Source: Olsenella_K absiana (GTDB taxonomy: Bacteria > Actinomycetota > Coriobacteriia > Coriobacteriales > Atopobiaceae). Taken from it: a stretch of DNA of 64,000 bases. The notes beneath the pieces were generated by a model. That model saw only the letters and a list, made by a program, of their open reading frames with translations. It made no database searches and was not told where the DNA came from. The position numbers and the translations under genes are program-made. The stretch lies in the NCBI RefSeq assembly GCF_036408855.1, contig NZ_JAZGJQ010000010.1:7973-71972 (forward strand), given 5' to 3'. The first letter of the stretch is position 1. The number at the start of each line of letters is the position of its first letter. Shown piece by piece: positions 43,453 to 52,924 of the stretch.

Positions 43453-44691
43453 TTGGGCAGGAACGCTGACACGGACGGTCGCAGGCTCTCGCGGAGGGGC
43501 GCCCTCTCGCTCGTGGCGGGGGCCTCGCTCGCAGGGGCCTCCCTCGCGGCCGCCTCCTCGCTCGCGGGACTCTCGTCCTGCGCCCCCTCGGGCGCCGGCG
43601 AGGGGGCGCAGGACGGCGTCCAGGAGGCGGACCCCGTCGGGCGCGCCATAGCGTCCCTCTCGCTCGAGCAGCGCGTCTGCCAGCTCTTCGTGGTGCGGCC
43701 CGAGGACATCGTCGACGTCGGCACGGTCGTCGCGGCGGGCGAGGCGACGCGCGAGGCGCTCCGGCGCCGTCCGGTCGGCGGCATCTGCTACTTCGGGCGC
43801 AACCTCGAGGACCCCGACCAGGTGCGCCGGATGCTCGCGAACGTGGAGTCCTTCTCCGAGGAGGCGGTCGGCCTGCCGATCCTCAGGGCGGTGGACGAGG
43901 AGGGCGGCACGGTCGCGCGCGTCGCCTCAAACCCAGCCTTCGGCGTGGCCAACGTAGGGGACATGCGCTCCGTCGGGGCCGGCGGCGACGCCGACGCGGC
44001 GGGGGCCGCGGCGGAGACGGTCGCCGCCTATCTCGCGGACCTCGGCTTCAACGTCGACTTCGCCCCCGTGGCAGACGTCGCCCCCGCAGGCTCGGTCATG
44101 GGGCGGCGCTCCTTCGGGGACGACCCCGACCTCGTCGCCTCCATGGTCGCCGCGCAGGTGAGGGGCTTCGCCGGCAGGGGCGTCGGCTGCTGCGCAAAGC
44201 ACTTCCCCGGCATCGGGTACGCCTCCGGGGACTCGGAGGTCGAGCCCATCAGCCTCGACGGCACCGTCGATGACCTCGCCGCGCGCGAGCTCGTCCCCTT
44301 CGCGGCCGCGGTCGCGGCGGGCGTCCCCATGGTCATGGTCGGGCACCTGAGCTGCGCGGGCGTCACCGGGACCGATGAGCCCGCCTCGCTCTCGAGCGCG
44401 GTCGTGGGCGACCTCCTGCGCGGTAGGCTGGGATTCTCGGGCGTGGCGATCACGGACTCGCTCGGCATGGGTGCCGTCACGGCGACGCGCACCCCGGCCG
44501 AGGCCGCCGTCGCCGCCCTCGAGGCGGGGCAGGACCTCATCCTGATGCCTGCGGACTTCGAGTCCGCCCTCCAGGGCGTGCTCGATGCCGTCTCGTCGGG
44601 CAGGATCGGCGAGGGGCGCATCGAGGAGTCCCTGCGCAGGGTCGTCGCCCTGAAGCTCTCGCTAGCGCAGCCAGTCGGCGCCTCGGGCTGA
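43453..44691 (+). CDS. nagZ: Beta-N-acetylhexosaminidase-like lipoprotein (GH3, NagZ family)
   Basis: 412 residues. The N-terminus has SRRGALSLVAGASLAG, a Tat-like signal, and LSSC, a lipobox, so the mature protein is probably a lipoprotein. The GH3 core has QLFVVRPE, GGICYFGRN, VDEEGGTVARV, KHFPGIG and ITDSLGM, whose Asp is the nucleophile. The loop that usually reads DSH in NagZ is DSE here, and the GHG is GIG, so the His of the Asp-His dyad is absent. Substrate is likely peptidoglycan sugars. The TTG start has GGAGGG upstream. Confidence 0.85.
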   Translation: MGRNADTDGRRLSRRGALSLVAGASLAGASLAAASSLAGLSSCAPSGAGEGAQDGVQEADPVGRAIASLSLEQRVCQLFVVRPEDIVDVGTVVAAGEATREALRRRPVGGICYFGRNLEDPDQVRRMLANVESFSEEAVGLPILRAVDEEGGTVARVASNPAFGVANVGDMRSVGAGGDADAAGAAAETVAAYLADLGFNVDFAPVADVAPAGSVMGRRSFGDDPDLVASMVAAQVRGFAGRGVGCCAKHFPGIGYASGDSEVEPISLDGTVDDLAARELVPFAAAVAAGVPMVMVGHLSCAGVTGTDEPASLSSAVVGDLLRGRLGFSGVAITDSLGMGAVTATRTPAEAAVAALEAGQDLILMPADFESALQGVLDAVSSGRIGEGRIEESLRRVVALKLSLAQPVGASG

Positions 44692-44994
44692 CGCGCGGCG
44701 CATCGCGCGCACGGGCGCGCGGCGCGGGGGCCCGACGCGAGTGCCCCTTCTGTGGAGCCTCTGTGTGCGCACCGCGTCCGCATGGTCGGACGCGGCCGCC
44801 CTTGTCGCAGGTGCTTTGAGGTTTCTGGACGTTTGCGTGCGCGTGCATGGGGATGCTCCCGCAGGGGAGACTTACCTTACAATCACTCTGGGAGACTAGC
44901 GGCCTGTGCGCGAGCGCCAGAGCCGTCTACATAGGTAGCAGAGAAGAAGAGAAGAATCGGCTGAGGAAGCCACGGAGAAAGGAACGACGAGAGC
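44692..44994. other. 303-bp intergenic region upstream of RNase J
   Basis: No gene is supported. TACAAT at 44878-44883 could be a -10 box for rnj, but I see no -35 at the right distance. A purine-rich stretch leads to the rnj start. Confidence 0.4.
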
Positions 44995-46656
44995 ATGGCA
45001 AGAAGACAGACGCCGCTGAGGGTCATCCCCCTGGGTGGCCTCGACGGCATCGGGAAGAACATGACGGTGTTCGAATACGGCGACGACATGGTGCTCGTCG
45101 ACGCAGGACTCATGTTCCCCGACGACGAGCAGCTGGGCATCGACCTCGTCCTGCCCGACTACACCTACGTCCTCGAGAACGAGGACAAGCTCAGGGGCAT
45201 CATCATCACCCACGGCCACGAGGACCACACGGGCGCCCTCCCGTACCTGCTGATGGACCTCACCCGCAAGGTGCCCATCTTCAGCTCGAGGCTCACCCTC
45301 GGCTTCATCCAGGGCAAGCTGGACGAGCACCGCATCAAGAACCCCAAGTTCAAGGAGGTCAAGGACGGCTCCCACATCACGCTGGGCGCCTTCCAGATCG
45401 ACTTCTTCTCCATGACGCACTCGATCCCGGCCTCGCTCGGCGTCTTCATGAGGACGCCCGCCGGCACCGTCATGCATACCGGGGACTTCAAGCTCGACCA
45501 GACCCCGATCGACGGCGTGCGCCCCGACTACAGCGCCATCAACCGCTTCGCCACCGACGGGATCGACCTCCTCCTCTCCGACTCCACCAACGCGACGCGC
45601 CCGGGCTTCACGCCCTCCGAGGCCGCGGTGGGCCCGAGCCTGCGCCACATCATCAAGAACGCCCCCGGCCGCGTCTTCGTCGCGTCCTTCTCGAGCCACA
45701 TCCACCGGCTCCAGCAGGTGTGCGACGCCTCGGTTGCAGTGGGCCGCAAGGTCGTGGTGACGGGCCGCTCCATGATTACCAACACCAAGGTCGCGCGCGA
45801 GCTCGGCTACCTCAAGATCGCCGATGAGAACATCGTCGACGCCTACGACGTGGAGAAGCTCCCGGATGAGAAGATCGTCGTGCTCTGCACGGGCAGCCAG
45901 GGCGAGCCGCTCTCGGCCCTCGCCCGCATGGCCAACGGCGAGCACAGGAGCCTCTCCATCACCGCCGACGACACGGTGATCATCTCCGCCACGCCGGTCC
46001 CCGGCAACGAGAAGAGCGTGCAGGGGATCATCAACTCGCTCTCCAAGATCGGCTGCACCGTCTTCGACAAGTCGCAGACCCTCGTGCACGTCTCCGGCCA
46101 TGGCAGCCAGGAGGAGCTCAAGCTCATGCTGGCCATGACGCACCCGAGGAACTTCATGCCGGTGCACGGCGAGGCCGTGCACCTGAGGGCCCACGCCCGG
46201 CTCGCGCGCGAGGTCGGCATCCCCGAGAGCAACATCTTCCTCATGGACAACGGCGACACGCTCGAGCTCAGCGGCGGAAAGGCCAGGATCGGCGCCCCCG
46301 TGGACTCCGGCGTGGTCTACGTCGACGGCCTGTCCGTCACCGACGCGGATCCGGTCGTCCTCCGCGACCGACAGAAGCTCTCGCAGGACGGCATCGTGAC
46401 GGTCGTCGCCACGGTCTCGAGGCGCGGGCACAAGGTCGGCGACGTCGAGATCTCGATGCGCGGCGTCTCCTTCGCCAACGACGACGCCCTCGTGAGCGAC
46501 GCACAGGACGTCGTGCGCGGCCAGGTCGCGAAGGTCTCGGACGACAACTACGCGATCGAGACCCTGAGGAAGAGCATCAGGAACGGCCTCTCGAACTTCC
46601 TGTGGAACAGGACCCACACGCGGCCGATGGTCATCACGGTCGTGATGGAGGTCTAG
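44995..46656 (+). CDS. rnj: Ribonuclease J
   Basis: 553 residues. A metallo-beta-lactamase/beta-CASP ribonuclease with 5'-3' exo and endo activity. PLGGLDGIGKNMTVFEYGDD is the family start, THGHEDHTGA carries the metal ligands, HTGDFKLD follows, and the beta-CASP part has GRSMITN and CTGSQGEP, with SGHGSQEELKLM. The C-terminal dimerisation region is present. ACGAGAGC precedes the ATG. It is followed four bases later by ftsK. Confidence 0.95.
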   Translation: MARRQTPLRVIPLGGLDGIGKNMTVFEYGDDMVLVDAGLMFPDDEQLGIDLVLPDYTYVLENEDKLRGIIITHGHEDHTGALPYLLMDLTRKVPIFSSRLTLGFIQGKLDEHRIKNPKFKEVKDGSHITLGAFQIDFFSMTHSIPASLGVFMRTPAGTVMHTGDFKLDQTPIDGVRPDYSAINRFATDGIDLLLSDSTNATRPGFTPSEAAVGPSLRHIIKNAPGRVFVASFSSHIHRLQQVCDASVAVGRKVVVTGRSMITNTKVARELGYLKIADENIVDAYDVEKLPDEKIVVLCTGSQGEPLSALARMANGEHRSLSITADDTVIISATPVPGNEKSVQGIINSLSKIGCTVFDKSQTLVHVSGHGSQEELKLMLAMTHPRNFMPVHGEAVHLRAHARLAREVGIPESNIFLMDNGDTLELSGGKARIGAPVDSGVVYVDGLSVTDADPVVLRDRQKLSQDGIVTVVATVSRRGHKVGDVEISMRGVSFANDDALVSDAQDVVRGQVAKVSDDNYAIETLRKSIRNGLSNFLWNRTHTRPMVITVVMEV

Positions 46657-46660
46657 GCAG

Positions 46661-49375
46661 ATGCCCCAGAAGCGCAGGACGAACGCACCCAGGACGAACA
46701 AGGGCAAGGCGCAGGGGAGGTCCTCCGAGGCACGCGGCAAGTCGCCGCGCGCCTCGGAGGCTGCCGTCCCCGGCAGCGCGCGAAACGACATAGCGGGGGT
46801 GGTCCTCGCCGTGGTCGCCATAGCCATGCTGGTGGCACTCGTCGCCCCCACCTCGGCCGTGGTGACGCACGCCACCGCACAGGTGCTCACGCTCTGCTTC
46901 GGCGTCGGCGCGATCCTCTGCCCCGTCGCCCTCTTCCTCTTCGCGCTGACCTTCTTCGTGGAGAGCGAGGGCCCGCTCGGCGAGAGGGCGGCGCTGGGCC
47001 TTCTGCTGATCGTGCTCGCCCTGCTCTCCATGATCTCCGTCAACGTCCCCGGCGCCGCGGCGGACCCCTCCCTGGTCGTCGGCTCCGCTGTGGTGCCGCA
47101 CGCGGGCGGCTACGTGGGAGGCCTCATCGCCTGGGCGCTCCTGACCTTCCTCGGCCAGGTCGTCGCCAACGTCGTCCTCGTCGGGGCGATCGTCGCGGGC
47201 GTGGTGGTCTGCGGCTTCTCGATCTCAGGCCTCGTCGAGCACGTCCAGGACGGCGTGCGCTCCGCACGGGAGTCGTACGCCCTGCGCAGGGCCGCCGCTG
47301 CGGCCGAGCGCGAGGTCGCCCTCGAGGAGCAGGGCGCCGAGGCCCCCGAGGCTGGCGGGCCCGCCCCGCGCAGGACGGCCGAGGGGGACACCACCTTCAT
47401 CGGCTCCCGCAAGACCTCCGTGCTCACGAGGAAGGGAAAGTCGAAGGCTCAGCCTGAGGTCGAGGGTACTGCCAAGGGGGCGCAGTCGCAGATCCAGGAC
47501 GCGCTCAAGACCGTGAAGCTCAAGCGGAGGCCGAAGGTGGAGGAGGCCCTCGGCCAGGACGCCGTTGCCGCGGCCGGGACGACCGAGACGCCGGCAGACG
47601 CCCCCGGGTCCGCCCCCGAGGGCGGGCGCGACGCAAGCGCGGCCAGCGCGGACGACGAGTCCGCTAAGAGGACGACGCGGCTCAAGCGGGGCCCGCACGG
47701 CAGGAGGCGTCCGGTCGAGGCCACGGACGGGGAGGGCGCGAGCACGGCGGCAGGTGCCGCCGTCCCGGACTTCCTCAGGAACCCGAAGGCGAAGACCCCC
47801 AGGGTCGCCGGGGTCGCGTCCGCCTCCGAGGCGGGCCGCGCGGCCACGGCGCCTGCCGCCTCCGCTGCCGCGCCGCAGCATGCCGTACGCCCTGGAGACG
47901 ACGACGGCGAGTACGAGCTGCCGCCGCTCGAGATGCTCTCCTCCAACCCCAACTCCAGCGGGTCCGCCAGCTCCAAGGCGGAGCTCGACGAGACGCGCGA
48001 GGAGCTGCAGAGCACGCTGCAGGAGTTCGGCCTGAGGAGCCGCGTCGTCGACTACGTCTCCGGCCCCATGGTCACGACCTTCCGCGTCGAGATGGGCGAG
48101 GGCGAGCGCGTCAGCAGGATCAAGAACCTCGAGGACGACATCGCCCTCACGCTCGCGGCCGAGAAGGTCCGCATCTTCGCGCCCATCAAGGGGACCTCCT
48201 TCGTCGGCATCGAGATCCCCAACAAGACGCGCGAGAACGTCTACCTCGGCGACGTCCTGCCCTACGCCAAGGGCGGCCCGCTCGAGGTCGCCGTGGGCAG
48301 GGACTCGGGCGGCAAGCCCGTCGTCGCCGACCTCGCGAAGATGCCCCACATGCTCGTGGCCGGAACGACCGGCTCGGGCAAGTCGGTGATGATCAACTCC
48401 ATGATCATGTCGATCCTCATGAGGACCACGCCCAAGCAGGTGCGCCTCATCCTCGTGGACCCCAAGCGGGTGGAGTTCAGCTGCTACAACGGCCTGCCCC
48501 ACCTCTACGTGCCGGTCGTCACCGAGCCCCGCCAGGCGGCGAGCGCCCTGCAGTGGGCCGTCTCGGAGATGGAGCGCCGCCTCAAGGTCTTCGAGCGCGC
48601 CGGCGCGAGGAACATCAAGGTGTACAACCGCATGTGCACCTCGGGCAAGCTCTCGGAGATGGACAACCCGCCCGAGCCCATGCCCTACCTCGTGATCATC
48701 ATCGACGAGCTCTCCGACCTCATGATGGTCGCGGGAAAGGACGTGGAGGCCTCCATCGTGCGCATCGCCCAGCTGGCGCGCGCCGCGGGCATCCACCTCA
48801 TCATCGCGACCCAGAGGCCGTCCGCCAACGTCGTCACGGGCCTCATCAAGTCCAACATCGACACCCGCGCGGCGCTCAAGGTCTCATCTGGCCTGGACTC
48901 GCGCGTCATCCTCGACGAGACGGGCGCCGAGCGGCTCCTGGGCAACGGCGACATGCTCTTCAAGAACCGCGGGCTCACCCCCCAGCGCGTGCTCGGGTGC
49001 TTCACGACGGACGCGGAGATCAACAGCGTCGTCGACTACATCCGCAGCCAGGCCGAGCCCGACTACCACGAGGAGATCCTCACCGCGGTTGCCCCCAACA
49101 CGCCCGGCGGCGGCTCCGCCGCCGACCTCGAGGAGGACGACGACCCGCTCGTCTGGGAGGCGGCCCAGATCGTCGTGGAGACCCAGCTCGGCTCCACCTC
49201 CGGCCTGCAGCGCAAGCTCAAGGTGGGCTACGCGCGCGCCGGAAGGATCATGGACATGCTCGAGTCCAAGGGCGTCGTGGGGCCGCCAGACGGCTCCAAG
49301 CCGCGCGAGGTCCTCCTCGACGAGGACCAGCTCGAGGAGCTCAGGGTCCAGGAAGCAAAGTACCAGGGGGTGTAG
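46661..49375 (+). CDS. ftsK: DNA translocase FtsK/SpoIIIE
   Basis: 904 residues. It pumps chromosomal DNA at the septum. Four N-terminal membrane helices lie within about 45-195. A long Ala/Lys/Arg-rich linker of about 230 residues precedes the motor domain: the alpha/beta part with DYVSGPMVTTFRVEMGEGE, Walker A GTTGSGKSVMINS, and Walker B LVIIIDELSDLMM. A C-terminal gamma winged-helix domain (LKVGYARAGRIMDMLESKGV) reads orientation sequences. Codon use is uniform, and it is directly followed by the RodZ-like gene. Confidence 0.95.
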   Translation: MPQKRRTNAPRTNKGKAQGRSSEARGKSPRASEAAVPGSARNDIAGVVLAVVAIAMLVALVAPTSAVVTHATAQVLTLCFGVGAILCPVALFLFALTFFVESEGPLGERAALGLLLIVLALLSMISVNVPGAAADPSLVVGSAVVPHAGGYVGGLIAWALLTFLGQVVANVVLVGAIVAGVVVCGFSISGLVEHVQDGVRSARESYALRRAAAAAEREVALEEQGAEAPEAGGPAPRRTAEGDTTFIGSRKTSVLTRKGKSKAQPEVEGTAKGAQSQIQDALKTVKLKRRPKVEEALGQDAVAAAGTTETPADAPGSAPEGGRDASAASADDESAKRTTRLKRGPHGRRRPVEATDGEGASTAAGAAVPDFLRNPKAKTPRVAGVASASEAGRAATAPAASAAAPQHAVRPGDDDGEYELPPLEMLSSNPNSSGSASSKAELDETREELQSTLQEFGLRSRVVDYVSGPMVTTFRVEMGEGERVSRIKNLEDDIALTLAAEKVRIFAPIKGTSFVGIEIPNKTRENVYLGDVLPYAKGGPLEVAVGRDSGGKPVVADLAKMPHMLVAGTTGSGKSVMINSMIMSILMRTTPKQVRLILVDPKRVEFSCYNGLPHLYVPVVTEPRQAASALQWAVSEMERRLKVFERAGARNIKVYNRMCTSGKLSEMDNPPEPMPYLVIIIDELSDLMMVAGKDVEASIVRIAQLARAAGIHLIIATQRPSANVVTGLIKSNIDTRAALKVSSGLDSRVILDETGAERLLGNGDMLFKNRGLTPQRVLGCFTTDAEINSVVDYIRSQAEPDYHEEILTAVAPNTPGGGSAADLEEDDDPLVWEAAQIVVETQLGSTSGLQRKLKVGYARAGRIMDMLESKGVVGPPDGSKPREVLLDEDQLEELRVQEAKYQGV

Positions 49376-49378
49376 GGG

Positions 49379-50956
49379 ATGGCACGTCCTCGCTTCAGCG
49401 AAATCCTCGCGAGCCGCAGGAGGCAGCTAGGGCTCTCCATCGGGCAGGCGGCCCAGGTGCTGCGCCTCAGGCGCGAGGTCCTCGAGGCCTTCGAGGAGGG
49501 GGACTTCGAGCGGATGCCGAAGGGCGGCTACGCCCAGGGCATGCTCTCGAGCTACGCCCGCTACCTCGACCTCGACTCCCAGGAGATGGTCGAGCTCTTC
49601 GCAAGGGAGCTCGACGACTACCGCAGGGGCGGCCGCGGCCGCTCCGCGCGGCCGCAGAGGGGCCGCGCGGAAGCCGGCCGCCAGGGCCAGAGGGGCCGGT
49701 CCGCGGCGGGTGCGGGGACGCTGCCTGCGAGCGGCGGCTCCGTCGGGCCTGCCGGGGGCTTCGAGACCACGACGGTCAGGCGTCGCGACGACGCGCGAGG
49801 CTTCCCGCAGGGCAGGCCCTACACCGGACGGACGCCCATCCAGCCTGACCAGCGCGGCGACGCCGGGCGGGCGCGCACGAGGCGCAGGGCCGAGGGCGCG
49901 GACGACCTGCGCGCCGCCCGCTCCGGGGCCTACGGGCGCGGTCCGTCGGCGGGCGCCTACGACGCCTTCGACCGCGGTCGCGGCGACATCTCCACGATGC
50001 CGGTGCGCGAGGAGGACTACCAGGACGACCTCAGGTTCGGCATGGACGCGCGCTCCTATCGCTCGGCGTCGACCCGGGAGGGGAGCCGCGCCTCGCGCAA
50101 CATCGCCTCCACGAGCCGCCCGAACGTGCGCCGCCGCCAGCAGGGCGCGCGCGGCCGCAGGCGCGGTCCTTCCTCCAAGGGGTTCTTCTCCGACCCGGTG
50201 CGCGCGCTCGTCACGATTGCGATCGGCGTCGTGCTCGTGCTCACGATCGTGATCATCCTCTCCGTGAGCTCGTGCGTCTCCGGCAAGGTCGGGACGGACT
50301 CCTCCAGCAAGAGCGTGTCCGTCTCCACGACCTCGATCCCGTCGAGCACGAGCGGCTCGAAGGCCTCCTCCGAGAAGGACGCCGAGGAGGCCGCGGCGGA
50401 GAAGAAGATCCAGAGCCAGTCGAACGCGAGCGCCTCCACGACCACGGCGACGGAGACTAAGGTCACGATCAGCGTCGCGGACGGCCAGGTCACCTGGCTC
50501 GAGGTCGACAACGGCGACAAGAGCGAGGTCGCCGACACCGTCGACGGCCCCTGGGAGCAGACCTACACGGTGACCGACACCATGACCATCCGCGCGGGCG
50601 ACACGACCGCCGTGACCGTGACCCAGAACGGCGTGCAGGTGCCCTTCGAGTCGCGCGTGTCCGGGATAGGCACCATCACGATCCAGGGCACGAAGGCGCA
50701 GGGCGCGGGCGGCTCGGCCACGACGTCGGGCACGGACGCGACCTCGGCTCAGGGCTCCTCGGCCTCCGCCTCGGCAACGGGGTCCACCTCGGGCTCGACG
50801 GCGAGCGAAGCCTCGGGCACCACCGACGGCTCCGGCACCACCCCTTCGGCGGGCTCCTCCACGAACTCTGCGCAGGGGAGCGCGACCTCCACGTCGGGCT
50901 CATCGTCCGCTAAGATGGGTGGTTCGAGCTCGACGGGCTCGGGGTCCGGCCGATAG
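49379..50956 (+). CDS. RodZ-like HTH membrane protein with Ser/Thr-rich tail
   Basis: 525 residues. An N-terminal RodZ-type HTH (LGLSIGQAAQVLRLRREVLE, then FERMPKGGYAQGMLSSYARY) fills 1-80. A basic disordered linker of about 190 residues follows, then one membrane helix (LVTIAIGVVLVLTIVIILSV) near 280-300. An extracellular DUF4115-like beta domain (VTISVADGQVTWLEVDNGD) follows, and a 95-residue Ser/Thr/Gly tail. RodZ links MreB to the cell wall; whether MreB is present is unknown here. The tail is unusual and could be glycosylated. Four bases after ftsK. Confidence 0.85.
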   Translation: MARPRFSEILASRRRQLGLSIGQAAQVLRLRREVLEAFEEGDFERMPKGGYAQGMLSSYARYLDLDSQEMVELFARELDDYRRGGRGRSARPQRGRAEAGRQGQRGRSAAGAGTLPASGGSVGPAGGFETTTVRRRDDARGFPQGRPYTGRTPIQPDQRGDAGRARTRRRAEGADDLRAARSGAYGRGPSAGAYDAFDRGRGDISTMPVREEDYQDDLRFGMDARSYRSASTREGSRASRNIASTSRPNVRRRQQGARGRRRGPSSKGFFSDPVRALVTIAIGVVLVLTIVIILSVSSCVSGKVGTDSSSKSVSVSTTSIPSSTSGSKASSEKDAEEAAAEKKIQSQSNASASTTTATETKVTISVADGQVTWLEVDNGDKSEVADTVDGPWEQTYTVTDTMTIRAGDTTAVTVTQNGVQVPFESRVSGIGTITIQGTKAQGAGGSATTSGTDATSAQGSSASASATGSTSGSTASEASGTTDGSGTTPSAGSSTNSAQGSATSTSGSSSAKMGGSSSTGSGSGR

Positions 50957-51036
50957 GCCGCAGCAGGGGTCCCTCGGAGGCAGCGGGCGGTGGGACCGAG
51001 AGGGGCGCGAGAGGCGCGCCGGGGAGGGAGGCACCT

Positions 51037-51534
51037 ATGGCCAAGGAGTTCAGCTTCGACGTCGTCTCGCAGGTGGACATGCAGGAGGTGGACAACGCCT
51101 TCCAGCAGGCGGCCAGGGAGCTCGCCCAGCGCTACGACCTGAAGGGCACCGGCGCCGCGCTCGAGTTCGACCGCAAGGCGGCGGCCTTCGTCGTGTCGGC
51201 CCCCTCGGAGTTCGTCGCACAGCAGGTGGCGGATGTCCTCGCGGGTAAGCTCGCCAAGCGTGGCGTCGACCTCGGCGCCCTGAGGTGGGGCGCCTGCGTG
51301 CCGGCGGCCGGCTCCTCGGTGAGGCGCACGGGCACGCTCGTGCGGGGCATCGAGCAGGACGTCGCCAAGAGGATCGCCAAGGACCTCAGGGCCCAGAAGA
51401 TCAAGGCCAAGGCGACGGTCGAGAAGGACAAGCTGCGCGTGAGCTCCGCCTCCAAGGACGCGCTTCAATCTGCAATCTCCTATCTGAAGGAACAGGACTA
51501 TGGCCAACCCCTCCAATACGTCAACTACCGCTAG
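51037..51534 (+). CDS. yajQ: YajQ-family cyclic-di-GMP/nucleotide-binding protein
   Basis: 165 residues, the usual length. EFSFDVVSQVDMQEVDNAFQ at the start and RYDLKG, then KDLRAQKIKAKATVEKDKLR, are conserved. Two ferredoxin-like domains are expected. It binds nucleotides, and in some bacteria c-di-GMP. GGGAGGGAGG precedes the ATG. It overlaps rimO by 35 bases, an unusually long overlap. Confidence 0.92.
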   Translation: MAKEFSFDVVSQVDMQEVDNAFQQAARELAQRYDLKGTGAALEFDRKAAAFVVSAPSEFVAQQVADVLAGKLAKRGVDLGALRWGACVPAAGSSVRRTGTLVRGIEQDVAKRIAKDLRAQKIKAKATVEKDKLRVSSASKDALQSAISYLKEQDYGQPLQYVNYR

Positions 51535-52924
51535 CGCCGACGGGCTCGGCGCCTCCCCCGTGGCGCGCTTCTACTTCGTCACGCTCGGCTGCGCCAAGAA
51601 CGAGGTCGATACCGACCGCATGCGCTCACTGCTCCTCGACGCCGGCCTCGATGAGGCCGACGACGTCGCCTCCTGCGACGTCGCGCTTATCAACACCTGC
51701 TCCTTCCTCGCTTCCGCCACGGAGGAGGGGGTGGAGACCACGCTCGCCCTAGCCGAGGAGGCCTCCTCTGGGGTCCGCAAGAAGCCGATCGTCATGTGCG
51801 GCTGCATGCCCTCCCGCTACGGCGACGAGCTCGCCGAGGAGCTCCCGGAGGTCGCGGCCTTCGTGCGCAGCGACGAGGAGGACGGTATCGTGGACGTCGT
51901 CTGCGGCGTGCTCGGCGTAGAGCCCAGCCGGGACGCCGCCCCCGTCCTCGCGGGCCGGACGCTGCGCACCATCGACGGCGCCTCCGCCTACGTGAAGATC
52001 TCCGAGGGCTGCGACCGCTTCTGCGCCTTCTGTGCGATCCCCTACATCAGGGGCCGCTACGTCTCGCGCCCGGCCGAGGAGGTCGTCTCCGAGGTGGCCG
52101 CCCTGATGGAGGGCGGCGTTAGGGAGGTGGTCCTCATTGGCCAGGACACGGGCATCTGGGGCAGCGACCTCGCGGGGGACGAGAAGACCCTCGCGTGGCT
52201 GCTCCGCCGCGTCGCAGAGGCGGTGCGCCCCTACGGGGGGTGGATCCGCGTGCTGTACCTGCAGCCCGAGGGCATGACCGACGAGCTCATCGCCACCATC
52301 CGCGACACCCCGGAGGTCCTGCCCTACATCGACATCCCGATCCAGCACTGCGACGAGCGGGTGCTCGCCTCCATGGGGCGCACGGGCTCGCGCGAGCAGC
52401 TCCGCGAGCTCTTCGCGCGCCTTCGCGAGGAGATCCCCGGCATGGTCCTCAGGACGACGGGCATGTGCGGCTTCCCGGGCGAGACGGAGGAGGAGGCCGA
52501 CGAGCTGCTGGACTTCGTCCAGGAGGAGGAGTTCGACTACACGTCCGTCTTCGCCTACTCGCGCGAGGAGGGCACCGCGGCGGCGGACCTGCCCGACCAG
52601 GTCGACGAGGACGTGAAGCTCGAGCGCACGCAGAGGCTCCAGGACCTCGCCGAGGAGCTCGGCTTCGCCTCGACCGCCAAGCACGTGGGCGAGCGGGTAG
52701 ACGTGATCGTCGACGGCGTCGAGGAGACCGAGGACGGCGCCGAGCTCGTCGGGCACGCCTGGTTCCAGGCCCCCGACTGCGACGGCGCGGTCCACATCGA
52801 GAGCGGCGAGGCGGCCGTGGGCGACATAGTCACCTGCGACCTCGTCGACTCCTTCTGCTACGAGCTCATCGGCGTCCCCGTCGCGGACGCCACCGACGGG
52901 GAGGCGCCTTCGGATGTCAGGTAA
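51500..52924 (+). CDS. rimO: Ribosomal protein S12 methylthiotransferase RimO
   Basis: 474 residues. It methylthiolates the conserved aspartate of ribosomal protein S12. UPF0004 cysteines are in TLGCAKNEVDTDRM, NTCSFLASA and CGCMPSR. The radical-SAM triad is CDRFCAFC in SEGCDRFCAFCAIPYIRG. IGQDTGIWG and a C-terminal TRAM domain follow. The TLGCAKN and CDRFC forms are RimO-specific. The N-terminal 20 residues are extra, so a later start is possible. It overlaps yajQ and pgsA. Confidence 0.93.
   Translation: MANPSNTSTTASADGLGASPVARFYFVTLGCAKNEVDTDRMRSLLLDAGLDEADDVASCDVALINTCSFLASATEEGVETTLALAEEASSGVRKKPIVMCGCMPSRYGDELAEELPEVAAFVRSDEEDGIVDVVCGVLGVEPSRDAAPVLAGRTLRTIDGASAYVKISEGCDRFCAFCAIPYIRGRYVSRPAEEVVSEVAALMEGGVREVVLIGQDTGIWGSDLAGDEKTLAWLLRRVAEAVRPYGGWIRVLYLQPEGMTDELIATIRDTPEVLPYIDIPIQHCDERVLASMGRTGSREQLRELFARLREEIPGMVLRTTGMCGFPGETEEEADELLDFVQEEEFDYTSVFAYSREEGTAAADLPDQVDEDVKLERTQRLQDLAEELGFASTAKHVGERVDVIVDGVEETEDGAELVGHAWFQAPDCDGAVHIESGEAAVGDIVTCDLVDSFCYELIGVPVADATDGEAPSDVR

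Noticed and set aside
44878..44883. rnj promoter based on TACAAT
   Set aside because: No acceptable -35 box at 16-18 bases upstream, so it is mentioned only as a possibility.
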